Shown here: positions 17,833 through 26,907 of the stretch, piece after piece | Numbering within the stretch: position 1 is the first letter of the stretch | How the letters are laid out: every line of letters begins with the position of its first letter | Assembly: GCA_026390435.1 (NCBI GenBank) | Contig: JAPLFY010000027.1 | Location: forward strand, 53,343-117,342 | DNA: 64,000 bases | Direction of reading: 5' to 3' | Source: Pseudomonadota bacterium | GTDB taxonomy: Bacteria > Bdellovibrionota_B > Oligoflexia > Oligoflexales > CAIYRB01 | Position numbers and translations under genes: made by a program | Notes under the pieces: model-generated | Told to the model about the DNA's origin: nothing | Databases searched by the model: none | What the model saw: the letters and a program-made list of their open reading frames with translations, nothing else

Positions 17833-17896
17833 TCAGGTCCTTTCAGAAAAAAAACAGTTCACGAGTAGTGGCTGTTTTTTTCCTGGAAGGACCTGA
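17833..17896 (-). promoter_or_regulatory. 25-base inverted repeat in the leader of a four-helix-bundle gene
   Basis: The segment 17833-17857 pairs with 17872-17896 with only three mismatches, around a 14-base loop. On the minus strand it lies three bases before the ATG at 17830 and includes the AAAGGA ribosome-binding site in its 3' arm, with an A8/T7 section inside the stem. It could act as an RNA switch that blocks translation, as a terminator, or as an inverted repeat left by a mobile element. Confidence 0.65.
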
Positions 17897-17973
17897 ATAG
17901 ATTGTAAGGGATATTAATAATATGTTTAGTCAGAAATCAGAAATCGGAAATCGGGCATGAACGCAATACACGA

Positions 17974-18021
17974 GAAAACGCGTCTCCCGGACTTTTGATT
18001 AAGACCGGGAGACGCGTTTTC
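17974..18021 (-). terminator. Strong hairpin terminator after the outer-membrane protein gene
   Basis: A perfect 17-bp stem (GAAAACGCGTCTCCCGG and its complement) with a 14-base loop lies 30 bases downstream of the minus-strand gene ending at 18051. The stem ends in a TTTTC run on the minus strand. This is the most stable-looking hairpin in the region and a good candidate for transcription termination. Confidence 0.8.
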
Positions 18022-18050
18022 AGGCAGCTGCACTAAAACAGAACCAATCT

Positions 18051-18959
18051 TTAGTATAAAAGACCGATTTGAATGCCGTACATGCCAGCACCTTTACCGC
18101 CAAAGCCACCTAGCACAGGACGGTAGTTAGCAGCGACATACATGGAAGTGTCGGCCGTGCGCATGATGGAATAACCGACGTTGGCTCCGACGGTGAAACC
18201 AGACATAACGCGTGCGCGCTGCTCAGCTGTGGTGGCTTGATAGAAAAATCCATAACCAACGTCTAGACCAACGAATGGCGCCTGTTTGCTATTTGTTAGG
18301 TAGTAATCGAGGCCTAAACCAGCACTAGCACTGAAAGCTTGCTTAATACCAGGTCCTACGTTGAATTCTGAGAACATGCGGGGAGCTAGTTGATCCCTTT
18401 CCCAGACATAGGCTAATTCAAAGTTATAAAGCATTTTTGTTGTGTTGAAACCGTAGGTCCAAGTTGGGCCGAAGGCCACCTGAACCCGTTTAACCGTTTC
18501 CTGACGCGCAGTACCGGACTTAACTTCTGCAGCAGTTACGTCATCTACAGTAGCTGCTTTAGTTGCCGCCTCTTCCTTCAGCACAGATTTCACCAGACGA
18601 GCGGTGCCGAGATCTAACTCGTTTTCGCTAGCTACTTTGAAGTTATCTTCGTATGTCTCTCCGCTTTTAGATTGCTTCTCAAGACCCAAGATAAAGCCGT
18701 TACCGACAGCAGTAATCGTGGGGCTGAAGGTGAGATCAGCAGCAGCCTTATTATCGCTGACTACGCGATACTTGGCCTGCTTGAGAGACATTTTGATCAG
18801 CTCTTCATAGGTCTGCAAAACCCGGTCGCTGACACCGATTCCCTTCGCAGGAAGCACAACTGCGGTCGCAGCTAATAATGACGATGACAGAAAAACTGTA
18901 CTCAAGACACATAGCACAGCGCGGAATAGGCGCCTAAACGGACGTCCGATCGTGTTCAT
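18051..18959 (-). CDS. Predicted outer-membrane beta-barrel protein with N-terminal periplasmic domain
   Basis: 302 aa with a signal peptide (hydrophobic stretch about 12-31, cut near LLAATA). Residues 32-125 look like an alpha/beta periplasmic domain (VVLPAKGIGVSDRVLQTYEEL...). From about 155 to the end there are alternating strands rich in Tyr/Phe/Gly, closing with IQIGLLY, an aromatic C-terminal residue typical of barrel insertion. A GGGGG Shine-Dalgarno precedes the ATG. A strong terminator follows. No specific family was recognised; a DUF3187- or OmpA-like small barrel is possible. Confidence 0.65.
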   Translation of the reverse strand: MNTIGRPFRRLFRAVLCVLSTVFLSSSLLAATAVVLPAKGIGVSDRVLQTYEELIKMSLKQAKYRVVSDNKAAADLTFSPTITAVGNGFILGLEKQSKSGETYEDNFKVASENELDLGTARLVKSVLKEEAATKAATVDDVTAAEVKSGTARQETVKRVQVAFGPTWTYGFNTTKMLYNFELAYVWERDQLAPRMFSEFNVGPGIKQAFSASAGLGLDYYLTNSKQAPFVGLDVGYGFFYQATTAEQRARVMSGFTVGANVGYSIMRTADTSMYVAANYRPVLGGFGGKGAGMYGIQIGLLY

Positions 18960-19049
18960 AATACCCCCACTAAAGTCATTCTCGAATTGAACTTCGTGAT
19001 CTAATTTAGAAGGTTATACCGAAAACGATCAGCTGTGCCATTGCCAAAT

Positions 19050-20243
19050 TTAGTAGTTCCACTGAGCCTGCAGCCTAGCCAAACGGCCGTGCTCGCGCTG
19101 CGTCAACACTTTCGGATTCGTTCGTTTCGAATCGACGTACATCGCTGTCAGCTCAAAAGCCTTATTGAGTTGCCACTCAACACCCACTTCAGACTCGTCC
19201 ACTTCGTACCGGATCGCATTCACATCATGCTTGCGTCCGCCGCGATAAGTTTGGTGGCGGACAAAAGGAATGACATTGTCATACTTATAGCTCACCAGAA
19301 CATAACCACCCTCAAGGGCTTTGTCCTCAACGATATTAAGCCCAATATTGTACTCGGGACCCTTACCGATAGTGTACTCTGCCTGAACACCAAACGGCTG
19401 CGGATAATAAATCAAAGAAGCGGCCACGCGTTGATCAAGAGCCTCAGTCAAGCCGCCAGTACCGTCTTTTTTGGTCACTACATATTTACCGCTGTAACCT
19501 TGAATACTGGCCTCGAGGATCTGCTCACCAAAAATTTGGAATGGATAGGTCAAACGCGAGACGGTATGAACCGTGCGATTGGCTTCAGGTTGGTTGGCTG
19601 TTTGCCCGTTATAAGCTCCAAGAGCAAAAACACCATAGTCACCGCTACCCTTGAGTCCGCTATCAACAAGCATCTTGAAGCGTGTGCGAATCTCTGGCGG
19701 TGCCCAGTAGTAAAAAACTCCCATGTCGCGCTCGTCTTTGGCAGCTGTATTCAAAGCGTCATCCCGATCGAACGGCAGACGGTTTTGACTCGACTGCATG
19801 TTTTCGAAGCCGAATGGCACCTTCGATTGACCAAAGCGCAGACGCGAAGACTTATCCTGGGTCAAAAAGACATCGGCGTATAGATCACGCACTTGCAGGA
19901 AGTTGCCTGGACCCGGGCTCACTGGAGTGACGGCGAAATCCGGTTGAATATAAACCGCCACCATATCGGTAGGCTGGGCGGTCACAACGAGTCGGGCCCG
20001 ACGAAGGAAAAAGCTATTATTGCCACCGATGGATTTGTCACCTTGATCGGAGACTAACTTGGAATTGGTAGCTCCGAGTTGATTATAGCGCAACTGCGCG
20101 TAGCCGCGGAGGCTGATGGTTTCATACCAAGGTTTGTGTGTCGTTGCCGCAGAACCACCCGCCGGACTTTGAGTCTGAGCGTTTGCACTATCAAGTGCGC
20201 ACAAGGCTATGAGAAGAATGAGCGATTTCGATTTCAATTGCAT
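19050..20243 (-). CDS. Porin of the OprO/OprP (phosphate-selective) type
   Basis: 397 aa with a signal peptide cut near ANAQ. The start of the mature part (SLRGYAQLRYNQLG, then NNSFFLRRARLVV) and the segments SRLRFGQSKVPFGFENMQSSQNR and EVGVEWQLNKAFELTAMY match the porin O/P family. These are trimeric outer-membrane channels for anions such as phosphate or pyrophosphate, though many members have other substrates. The last residue is Tyr in QWNY, as expected for a barrel. A GGGAG Shine-Dalgarno precedes the ATG. There is no nearby phosphate-transport gene to confirm specificity. Confidence 0.8.
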   Translation of the reverse strand: MQLKSKSLILLIALCALDSANAQTQSPAGGSAATTHKPWYETISLRGYAQLRYNQLGATNSKLVSDQGDKSIGGNNSFFLRRARLVVTAQPTDMVAVYIQPDFAVTPVSPGPGNFLQVRDLYADVFLTQDKSSRLRFGQSKVPFGFENMQSSQNRLPFDRDDALNTAAKDERDMGVFYYWAPPEIRTRFKMLVDSGLKGSGDYGVFALGAYNGQTANQPEANRTVHTVSRLTYPFQIFGEQILEASIQGYSGKYVVTKKDGTGGLTEALDQRVAASLIYYPQPFGVQAEYTIGKGPEYNIGLNIVEDKALEGGYVLVSYKYDNVIPFVRHQTYRGGRKHDVNAIRYEVDESEVGVEWQLNKAFELTAMYVDSKRTNPKVLTQREHGRLARLQAQWNY

Positions 20244-20544
20244 TATATATGCTCCCGCAACTCTTCCAGAATTAGAGTCTTGGGGGTCATAATCCAGAGC
20301 AAAGAGCCTTGTAAATCAAATTGCGATTCTTTTCTTAATCTTCACAAAAAGCACCCAGCATACTGTCGCATTTCCATCAGGGAGATACGCCGTTAACGGG
20401 TCAATCAAGTATTTGCCGCCCCATAATGTAAATCCCGCTGATTAACACAAACCAACCGAATACAGGCTTCAGTTTAGAATTTGGAACATAGCGTTAGGGG
20501 TTCTCCAGGTCCGTGGCGAGAGATCGCCCATAAAAAATATGAAA
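20244..20544. other. Non-coding gap upstream of the porin gene
   Basis: About 300 bases between the porin start and the persulfide dioxygenase stop. It presumably carries the porin promoter. A five-base stem (GGCGA/TCGCC) near 20514-20527 could weakly end the minus-strand sulfur operon. No gene, tRNA or conserved RNA was recognised. Confidence 0.5.
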
Positions 20545-21420
20545 TTACTTTTTTGAGTGACCAGCTGTGATCGGCAGCTTCAAATAGCTTTGGCCGTTTG
20601 TCTCCGGAGGAGGCAGCTCCCCCGCGGCAATATTGATCTGTACACTTGGATACAACAGTCGAGGTGCCGAGAGAGTCGCGTCGCGTGCCTTACGAAACTG
20701 TACAAATTCTTCCTCTTTGGTCGCAGCATTCAATTGAATATTGCGCTGCTTAGATTCAGCAATGGTAGTTTCGCACTGCATTTTTCTACCGCCTGGCTGA
20801 TAATCATGGCCGACAAACACGCGGGTTGCCTCGGGCAAAGAATAGAGGCGTCCAACAATGGATTGATATAGCGAGCGGGCATCGCCTTGCGGAAAATCAC
20901 ATCGCCCGGTCCCATAATCGGGCAGAAAAATTGCGTCGCCAGTAAAAATAGCATCACCAAATAAATAACTGGCACAGGCCGGCGTATGACCTGGTGTAAA
21001 CAGCACCTTAAATGACAGGCTGCCAGCTCTGACCATCTCGTCATCCTTCAAGAGCCGATGAAATTGGCTACCGTCCGTGCGGAATGCGGCTGGAAAATTG
21101 AAAATCTTCTTAAATGTTTCTTGTACTAAAGTGATTCTTTCGCCGATTCCGATTTTGGCGTGCGGCAAATGCTTAGTAACCAGCTCATGCGCTCCGGACA
21201 GGTGATCGGCATGAGCGTGAGTTTCCAGTATGTAGTGAACTTTGAGTGCCTGCTCGCGAACAAATGTTAAAAGCTTCTCTATAGATTGAGTGCTGGTCTT
21301 GACGGACGCAGGTTCATAATCCAGAACCGGATCTATGATCACTGCATCCTTGGACGCAGTGTCGAAAACAACGTAGGTAAGGGTATAGGTATCATTATCA
21401 AAAAAATGCTGGATCTCCAC
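20545..21420 (-). CDS. Persulfide dioxygenase-like metallo-beta-lactamase-fold hydrolase
   Basis: 291 aa enzyme of the ETHE1/Blh type, which oxidises glutathione persulfide to sulfite with a mononuclear iron. The metal motif HAHADH (68-73) is followed by [22 protein letters not shown] and [14 protein letters not shown], then [10 protein letters not shown], all typical of this group. The start is GTG. It is the last gene of a minus-strand unit with two YeeE/YedE genes and is divergent from a rhodanese gene. Together they form a sulfur-detoxification module like the bigR/blh loci. A plain glyoxalase II role is less likely in this setting. Confidence 0.88.
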   Translation of the reverse strand: MEIQHFFDNDTYTLTYVVFDTASKDAVIIDPVLDYEPASVKTSTQSIEKLLTFVREQALKVHYILETHAHADHLSGAHELVTKHLPHAKIGIGERITLVQETFKKIFNFPAAFRTDGSQFHRLLKDDEMVRAGSLSFKVLFTPGHTPACASYLFGDAIFTGDAIFLPDYGTGRCDFPQGDARSLYQSIVGRLYSLPEATRVFVGHDYQPGGRKMQCETTIAESKQRNIQLNAATKEEEFVQFRKARDATLSAPRLLYPSVQINIAAGELPPPETNGQSYLKLPITAGHSKK

Positions 21421-21425
21421 CGCGC

Positions 21426-21857
21426 TTACCCCTGCTTGGAATTTAGGAATTTCATGAAACCGGCATGTACGTAAATACCCGCGACCATACTTGCGACAAA
21501 GATGAGTACTGAACCATGACCCGAGACAGATGCCACTATTGCTGGACCAGGACAGAAACCCCCAAGTCCCCAGCCGACACCAAAAATGATCGCGCCAAGT
21601 AACAATTCGGCATCCAGATCACGCCTACTAGGGATGAAAAATTTGGGAGTTAACACGGGGCTAGGCCGCCGCATAATCATGCGGTAGGACACGCTATGCA
21701 CCGCAATAGCACCGATCATGACAAACGCCAGACTGGGATCCCACGCACCGGTGACGTCGAGGAAACCTATAACTTTCGTCGGCAGGGTCATCCCGGCTAC
21801 GCCAAGACCGACACCAAAAACCAGCGCTGAAAAGAAAGCAGAAAGAATGAGCTTCAT
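21426..21857 (-). CDS. YeeE/YedE-family membrane protein, second half-size subunit
   Basis: 143 aa from the ATG at 21857, which overlaps the stop of the previous gene (ATGA); the longer open frame upstream lies inside that gene and is a shadow. It contains about four membrane segments with the family's conserved glycines and cysteine ([15 protein letters not shown]). YeeE/YedE proteins import thiosulfate or related sulfur species through a cysteine pore. Half-size pairs like this one probably work as a heterodimer equal to one full-length YeeE. Confidence 0.87.
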   Translation of the reverse strand: MKLILSAFFSALVFGVGLGVAGMTLPTKVIGFLDVTGAWDPSLAFVMIGAIAVHSVSYRMIMRRPSPVLTPKFFIPSRRDLDAELLLGAIIFGVGWGLGGFCPGPAIVASVSGHGSVLIFVASMVAGIYVHAGFMKFLNSKQG

Positions 21858-22282
21858 AGCGCTCCCCCAAATAATCGCATCAGCGCAACGGTCGCTGCAC
21901 CGGCAGTCATAAAAGTCAGCGTTGCGGCAATGGATCTGGGCGACAGTCGACTGATACCGCAAACCCCATGCCCACTGGTACATCCACTACCTAGCTGAGT
22001 GCCAAAACCGACGAGAAGCCCGGCCGCCACGTACCGCAAAACTGTACCTTCAGTCTTTATGGCTAATGCTTCAGGGTAGATCACCGTCAACAAAAACCCA
22101 GATACCAAGAATCCTGCAAGAGCGGCAAATCGCCATGCGGTATCGCCCTTAGACGGGAGTAGAGCTCCCCCTAAAATTGCACTGATGCCGAAAATACGGC
22201 CATTCATGAGGAGCAGGAGCGATGCGGAACATCCGATCATCGCTCCTCCAATCAGCGGCAGCAAAAATTGATTCAGATCCAT
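21854..22282 (-). CDS. YeeE/YedE-family membrane protein, first half-size subunit
   Basis: 142 aa from the ATG at 22282, chosen because a GGAGG Shine-Dalgarno precedes it. It has several membrane segments, a [12 protein letters not shown] first helix, and the conserved [21 protein letters not shown] motif with the pore-lining Cys of this family. Together with the next gene it would form one sulfur-compound transporter. It is first in the operon yeeE-yeeE-pdo. A dyad (22310-22326) lies 28 bases upstream. Confidence 0.88.
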   Translation of the reverse strand: MDLNQFLLPLIGGAMIGCSASLLLLMNGRIFGISAILGGALLPSKGDTAWRFAALAGFLVSGFLLTVIYPEALAIKTEGTVLRYVAAGLLVGFGTQLGSGCTSGHGVCGISRLSPRSIAATLTFMTAGAATVALMRLFGGAL

Positions 22283-22309
22283 TGATTCCTCCCTGCCAGG
22301 AAAATATCT

Positions 22310-22326
22310 TATACTCAATCAGTATA
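22310..22326. promoter_or_regulatory. Candidate operator TATACT-N5-AGTATA
   Basis: A perfect six-base dyad (TATACT and AGTATA, five-base spacer CAATC) sits in the 113-base gap between the divergent YeeE operon and rhodanese gene. Sulfur loci of this type are often controlled by a persulfide-sensing ArsR-family repressor (BigR/SqrR) at a short AT-rich dyad between divergent genes. No such repressor gene is in the window, so the regulator is inferred. Confidence 0.5.
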
Positions 22327-22395
22327 GTGCACGCAGCGTGCCTACGGTAAACTGCGTGTCAGATTGAGCCCTAAGTAACCGACAGAAAGAACACA

Positions 22396-22725
22396 ATGAG
22401 CATAAAAACGATTACACCGGTTGAGTTATCTCAACTTCACCAGGCGTCTAGTGCCGTTACTGTGATCGACGTGCGCGAGTCGGACGAGTTCTCCGAGGTA
22501 TCAGCACCTATTGCGAAAAATCATCCATTAAGCCGATTCGACCCCGCTGACTTCGCCAGCAAACACGATAAGCTCGGTAAATTTTTCATGCTTTGCAGAT
22601 CTGGCCAGCGCTCACTCAGAGCAGCACAGATGCTGGATGCCCAAGGATTTGGCTCAGTCTTCAACGTAACGGGCGGCATGATCGCATGGGAATCCGCTGG
22701 ATTACCGGTCGTTAGAAAAAAATAG
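22396..22725 (+). CDS. Rhodanese-like sulfurtransferase
   Basis: 109 aa, one rhodanese domain. The active-site loop is LCRSGQRS with catalytic Cys67, and the IDVRESDEF motif begins at about residue 24. Single-domain rhodaneses move sulfane sulfur between thiols and sulfite or cyanide. It lies divergent from the YeeE/persulfide dioxygenase operon and probably shares its operator. The catalytic loop C-R-S-G-Q-R is typical for thiol persulfide handling. Confidence 0.92.
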   Translation: MSIKTITPVELSQLHQASSAVTVIDVRESDEFSEVSAPIAKNHPLSRFDPADFASKHDKLGKFFMLCRSGQRSLRAAQMLDAQGFGSVFNVTGGMIAWESAGLPVVRKK

Positions 22726-22753
22726 TCACTGTTGAAAGCAGCGGTAAACGTTC

Positions 22754-22789
22754 ATTCCTGCGGCGCCCTCATTAGGACGCCGCGGGAAT
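22754..22789. terminator. Hairpin between rhodanese and fabF
   Basis: ATTCCTGCGGCG pairs with CGCCGCGGGAAT over 12 bases (one G-T pair) around a 12-base loop. It lies between two convergent stops (22725 plus strand; 22802 minus strand), so it may serve both. There is no clear U-run. Confidence 0.55.
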
Positions 22790-22801
22790 CTTCAGTGACC
22801 A

Positions 22802-24043
22802 CTATCCATTCGTCATGCTTTTGAATAAAACAGTGCCGTTTGTTCCGCCAAAACCAAACGAATTGGACAAGGCGTAACGCAGTTTTCGCTCACGCAATTT
22901 GAGCGGGGTGTAATCCAAAGGACAGTCGGGATCACGCGTGCGCAAGTTAGCCGTGGGAGGAACCAAACCATGGTGCAAAGCCAGCACCGTATAAGCCGCT
23001 TCGATACCACCGGCTGCACCAAGGCAGTGACCGGTAACGCCCTTGGTAGATGATATAGAAATATCATGGGCCCGCGCGCCAAACACCTTACCTATGGCGG
23101 CACTCTCGTAGCGGTCGTTAAGCTCAGTCGATGTGCCGTGGGCGTTGATGTAGTCGATTTGGTCATACGGAACTTGACCCATATCTAACGCCATCCGCAT
23201 GCACCGTTGTGCCCCTTCGCCTTCCGGAGCTGGCGCAGTGATATGATGAGCATCACCAGACATACCGTAACCAACTAGTTCAGCATAAATGCGAGCTCCG
23301 CGACGGCGTGCATGTTCAAGCTCCTCTAGCACCAAAACACCTGAGCCTTCACCCATAACGAAGCCGTTGCGATGCAAATCAAAGGGGCGCGATGCTTCCT
23401 CTGGCGGCTCACTGTGGGTGCTTAGTGCCTTCATTGAGGCGAAGGCCGAAATCGAGAGGCGAGTGATCCCACTCTCTGCGCCGCCTGCGAACATCATATC
23501 AGCCATACCGTTACGAATATAAAGGAAGGCCTCGCCGACACCGTGCGTACCGCTGGTGCATGCCGTCGTCGTACAGATATTCGGCCCTTTAAGGTGATTT
23601 AGACGGGACACCACTCCTGCGGCCATATTCGCAATTGCATATGGCATGAAGAATGGCGACACGCGTCGAGGGCCTTGTTCACGGAGCGTAGTGGCGCTTT
23701 GTTCAATCTCAGAAATACCGCCAATACCGACCCCAATGGAGACGCCGTAGCGATCGCGATCACCGACAAAATCACTCAAGCCAGCATCGACGAGTGCCTC
23801 GCGCGCTGCCACAGCGGCAAATTGGACAAATCGGCTACTGCGGCGCAACTCTTTTGGATCGAAAACATCACCGGTAGAAAAATCTTTTACATCTGCAGCG
23901 ACGTGCACGCTCAAGTCAGAGCTGTCAAAGCTGGTGATTCGATTAAGACCGCTTCGCGCATGTAAAACCGCATCCCAAGATGCTGTTACATTATTACCGC
24001 AAGGAGTCACCAAACCCAGGCCAGTTACCACTACCCGTCTCAT
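22802..24043 (-). CDS. fabF: 3-oxoacyl-ACP synthase II
   Basis: 413 aa from the ATG at 24043, which has a GGGAG Shine-Dalgarno and starts with the family's MRRVVVTGLGLVTPCGNN; a longer frame adds six residues without support. It elongates acyl-ACP with malonyl-ACP in fatty acid synthesis. The catalytic triad is visible: Cys162 in TTACTSGTHG, His in NAHGTSTELND and His in TKGVTGHCLGAAGG, with the C-terminal NSFGFGGTNG. Length matches FabF. There is no fab cluster around it; lptF is 100 bases upstream on the same strand. Confidence 0.95.
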   Translation of the reverse strand: MRRVVVTGLGLVTPCGNNVTASWDAVLHARSGLNRITSFDSSDLSVHVAADVKDFSTGDVFDPKELRRSSRFVQFAAVAAREALVDAGLSDFVGDRDRYGVSIGVGIGGISEIEQSATTLREQGPRRVSPFFMPYAIANMAAGVVSRLNHLKGPNICTTTACTSGTHGVGEAFLYIRNGMADMMFAGGAESGITRLSISAFASMKALSTHSEPPEEASRPFDLHRNGFVMGEGSGVLVLEELEHARRRGARIYAELVGYGMSGDAHHITAPAPEGEGAQRCMRMALDMGQVPYDQIDYINAHGTSTELNDRYESAAIGKVFGARAHDISISSTKGVTGHCLGAAGGIEAAYTVLALHHGLVPPTANLRTRDPDCPLDYTPLKLRERKLRYALSNSFGFGGTNGTVLFKSMTNG

Positions 24044-24143
24044 CAAGAAACTCCCTTGCATGTGCCGCGCCCACTCGGCTTTTTACTTCGGTTGAAATAA
24101 AGAACTGATTTGGTTGGAGTATAGGGGGACGCCAGCACCAGAC

Positions 24144-25379
24144 TCAAGCTCTTTTCCGGGTGTATTTATCAAAAATTTTAAATCGATTAATATACGGTAA
24201 ATTTGCTAGATCCAGAGTTCCTTCAGACGGTGGCAATCGATTTTTCTGGTACACCAAAAATCCACCTACGATGGCTAAGATCAAATTGGGCACCCATGCT
24301 GCCACCAACGGATTGATCAATCCCATTTCGGCCCAACTTTTGAAACCCATCATCAGCACGTATCCGATCATGATGGTCACAATCGCTCCGATGTAAGCGC
24401 TGCTCTTACCGCGACGCGGATCCGCCACACCTAACACCATGCCGAACAAGGCAAAAGTCAACACCGCAAAAGGAGCAGCAATCCGCTGATGCCACAAAAA
24501 GCGCGCGCGCCTAAGAGCCGTATTTTGCTGCTCGTCACGCTTATCGATTGCCGTCAAGTCTTTAATATACTTGAGTAGTTCGGATGGAGTAAAACTGCGA
24601 AAATCATCATCCGCTGCGTCGGTACCGATAATTTGCTCACGAAAGATCCGCAATAAATCGATGTCCGCACGATTGAACTTCACTATAGACACGGCGGCAT
24701 CCTTACTCTGCCCCAGTGAATATGCCATGCCAAAATCCAGCGATAATTTAAGATCCCCAGTCTGCACAGATCCCGAAATCCGCCCTGATGGCGCTAAGAG
24801 TGTGAAGGCAGCTTGATGATGATCACCGCCCGGAGCGAGCAGGACGTTTTCGAACTTAGAGTGATCGCTTGAGACCTTCTCGGCATAAAGCACGTAACCT
24901 AAGAAATCATCGAGAAATACGCCTGACTGCAACTTGTACTTGATCATGTTGTCGAGTTCGGTCTGCGATTTTCTATATAGAAACTGAATAAGCTCGCGCC
25001 TGCCCCAAGCCTCAAGATTGACTGCGGCAACAGCCGCGATCCCGTAAAGTCCGAGCCCCAAAGTTAACACTATGGCGGCAGATCTCTTCAGCGGATAGCC
25101 AGCCGCGAGCAATGCTGCGTATTCCCCGTCAGCCGAGAGCCTGCCGTACGTTAAAACCACAGCGAACAGATAAGCCATCGGAATGGTCAGCGAGATAAAT
25201 GGCAAGATTATAAATAAAAATGGCAGGAAGATGTTTTCGACGGAAATGCCAAATGTGACCAGAACCTCAGACAACCGCACCAACTGCGACACCACGATGA
25301 TCGCGCAAATAATGATCAGCGCCGAGAAGAACTGCGGCACAAGCTCCTTGAGGAAGTACCTAAAAATGAGCAGACGCAA
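24144..25379 (-). CDS. lptF: LPS export ABC transporter permease LptF (YjgP/YjgQ family)
   Basis: 411 aa with three N-terminal and three C-terminal membrane segments around a periplasmic beta-jellyroll-like domain. This is the layout of LptF/LptG, which extract lipopolysaccharide from the inner membrane with LptB. The N-terminal RLLIFRYFLKELVPQF is characteristic. The first codon is TTG, with GGGAG only one base before it. That is a weak start, but the family alignment fits it. The gene diverges from a transpeptidase gene across a short promoter region. Confidence 0.88.
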   Translation of the reverse strand: MRLLIFRYFLKELVPQFFSALIIICAIIVVSQLVRLSEVLVTFGISVENIFLPFLFIILPFISLTIPMAYLFAVVLTYGRLSADGEYAALLAAGYPLKRSAAIVLTLGLGLYGIAAVAAVNLEAWGRRELIQFLYRKSQTELDNMIKYKLQSGVFLDDFLGYVLYAEKVSSDHSKFENVLLAPGGDHHQAAFTLLAPSGRISGSVQTGDLKLSLDFGMAYSLGQSKDAAVSIVKFNRADIDLLRIFREQIIGTDAADDDFRSFTPSELLKYIKDLTAIDKRDEQQNTALRRARFLWHQRIAAPFAVLTFALFGMVLGVADPRRGKSSAYIGAIVTIMIGYVLMMGFKSWAEMGLINPLVAAWVPNLILAIVGGFLVYQKNRLPPSEGTLDLANLPYINRFKIFDKYTRKRA

Positions 25380-25418
25380 TCTCCCAAGGCGAAACGATTT
25401 TAAAGCTAAGCAAACTCT

Positions 25419-25431
25419 GGTATAATACCAT
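25419..25431. promoter_or_regulatory. Shared -10 element in a TGGTAT-A-ATACCA dyad
   Basis: The sequence contains a perfect TATAAT (25421-25426) inside a six-base dyad. The plus-strand gene starts at 25433, so a start site seven bases after the -10 would place the first transcribed base at the ATG: a leaderless message. On the minus strand the same dyad reads TATTAT and could serve lptF. The -35 on the plus strand is poor. Confidence 0.5.
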
Positions 25432-25432
25432 T

Positions 25433-26686
25433 ATGACTTGGACAACATCGCACATTATCCGCCGGCGGGTTATTGCGGCCGTGCTGGCGCAATTTTGTGG
25501 ATTTTTGTGTCCTCAGCCAGGCCTGGCTGCGACGAGCAACACGTCACCGCTGCCGTTGGTCCCAAACGAGCTACCTGAGGCCAGCAACGACGGTATCATC
25601 TACCTGAAGTCTGCGGACGGCCAACCCCGCGCCACCACCTTAGATCCCGTGCTGCAGCGCCATCTGACCAATTTCCTCATCGACAATCAATCACCAATAG
25701 CTGCACTAGTGGTCGCAGAAGTGCGCACAGGCAATATTCTCGCCATGGTCCAGGGGCGTAAGCCAGAGGATTGGGGCGGCCACACTCATACGGCACTCCA
25801 CTCTGCGTTTCCAGCCGCATCGGTGTTTAAAACAGTGGTGACAACGGCCGCATTCGAGGTCGCTGATTTTGACAGTCAGGCGCCATTTGGCTTGAACGGT
25901 GGCTGTTCGCATGTACGCGAGACCGGTGACTGGCTCAAAGAGAGAAACCCATCAGATGTGAGTCGCATGACCCTCAGGATGGCATTCGGCAAATCCTGCA
26001 ATGGGTTTTTTGCCAAGATCGGCGTAAACCACCTGGGCCTCGGAATTATTACAGAATTTGCCCGCCGCTATGGCTGGGACGGGGCGATTCCAGCCGACTT
26101 TCACGTCGATAAGAGTCCCTTTTTACCCCCCGCTCCGCAAAATTCCAGCACTCATACCGTCGGGAGCTTTGCTGCTGGTTTTGGGAAAGTGGGGCTAAGC
26201 GCAGCTCATGCCGCTTATGTAATGCTAACCATCGCAAATCACGGTGCCACTACGCCGCTAAGGCTGTTCCGCGACTCCCCCACGCTACCTCCGCTATCGC
26301 AAAGACCCAGGATTTACGGGGAAGAGACCGCCGAACGCCTTCGTGACATCCTTGACTCTTCCGTCAAGGGCGGTACCGCAGCCTTCGCCTTCAAGCGCGG
26401 TAAGTACCGTAAACTACACGATATCGTCGGTGGCAAGACGGGGACGCTGACAGGCAGTTCCCCCAAGGGCTTGACCACCTGGTTTGCCGGACTCGCCCCC
26501 ACATCTGCTCCTGAAGTCGTGGTGGCCAGCGTCGTACTGCTGGAAAATCGCTGGCGCATCAAGGGTCCCAACCTGGCAGCAGAGGGTCTCGCCGCTTACT
26601 TCGATCAGCACTCGGACCGCAAGGCTATGAGCACCGCTAGACTGGTACCCGTAGCCAGAGGCAAATTCCGCACCGTCGTTAAATGA
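25433..26686 (+). CDS. Penicillin-binding transpeptidase-domain protein
   Basis: 417 aa with a signal peptide or anchor (hydrophobic about 14-33). The transpeptidase domain has the nucleophile Ser in ASVFKT, a second motif SCN in FGKSCNGF, and GGKTGTL, all in order. There is no transglycosylase and no long dimerisation domain, so it is a small single-domain enzyme, class B PBP-like or close to class D beta-lactamase/YbgC-type sensors. It probably acts on peptidoglycan crosslinks. The message may be leaderless: TATAAT ends seven bases before the ATG and there is no Shine-Dalgarno. Confidence 0.8.
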   Translation: MTWTTSHIIRRRVIAAVLAQFCGFLCPQPGLAATSNTSPLPLVPNELPEASNDGIIYLKSADGQPRATTLDPVLQRHLTNFLIDNQSPIAALVVAEVRTGNILAMVQGRKPEDWGGHTHTALHSAFPAASVFKTVVTTAAFEVADFDSQAPFGLNGGCSHVRETGDWLKERNPSDVSRMTLRMAFGKSCNGFFAKIGVNHLGLGIITEFARRYGWDGAIPADFHVDKSPFLPPAPQNSSTHTVGSFAAGFGKVGLSAAHAAYVMLTIANHGATTPLRLFRDSPTLPPLSQRPRIYGEETAERLRDILDSSVKGGTAAFAFKRGKYRKLHDIVGGKTGTLTGSSPKGLTTWFAGLAPTSAPEVVVASVVLLENRWRIKGPNLAAEGLAAYFDQHSDRKAMSTARLVPVARGKFRTVVK

Positions 26687-26715
26687 GATCGACATGAGAT
26701 CGACATGAGATCGAT
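26683..26715. repeat. Three tandem copies of ATGAGATCGAC
   Basis: Three 11-base direct copies, the last ending in T instead of C, overlap the stop codon of the transpeptidase gene. The repeat unit carries an in-frame TGA, so copy number changes would not extend the protein. Confidence 0.85.
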
Positions 26716-26907
26716 CAGGTAGCAGGGGTACCCAGTGGGTCACAAGCCTTTACGTCAACGCCCGTTTATTGATTTTCATGGCATTCCAGCCAAACGCTGG
26801 GTATAGACCTTCGACCGCCTCGTCATTGCTTTATACATGACTGCATGCATCGGTCGCAGCCGCTGGTAGCCAAATACCGCGGAATCATTCGCGCACTGGA
26901 GGTTAGA

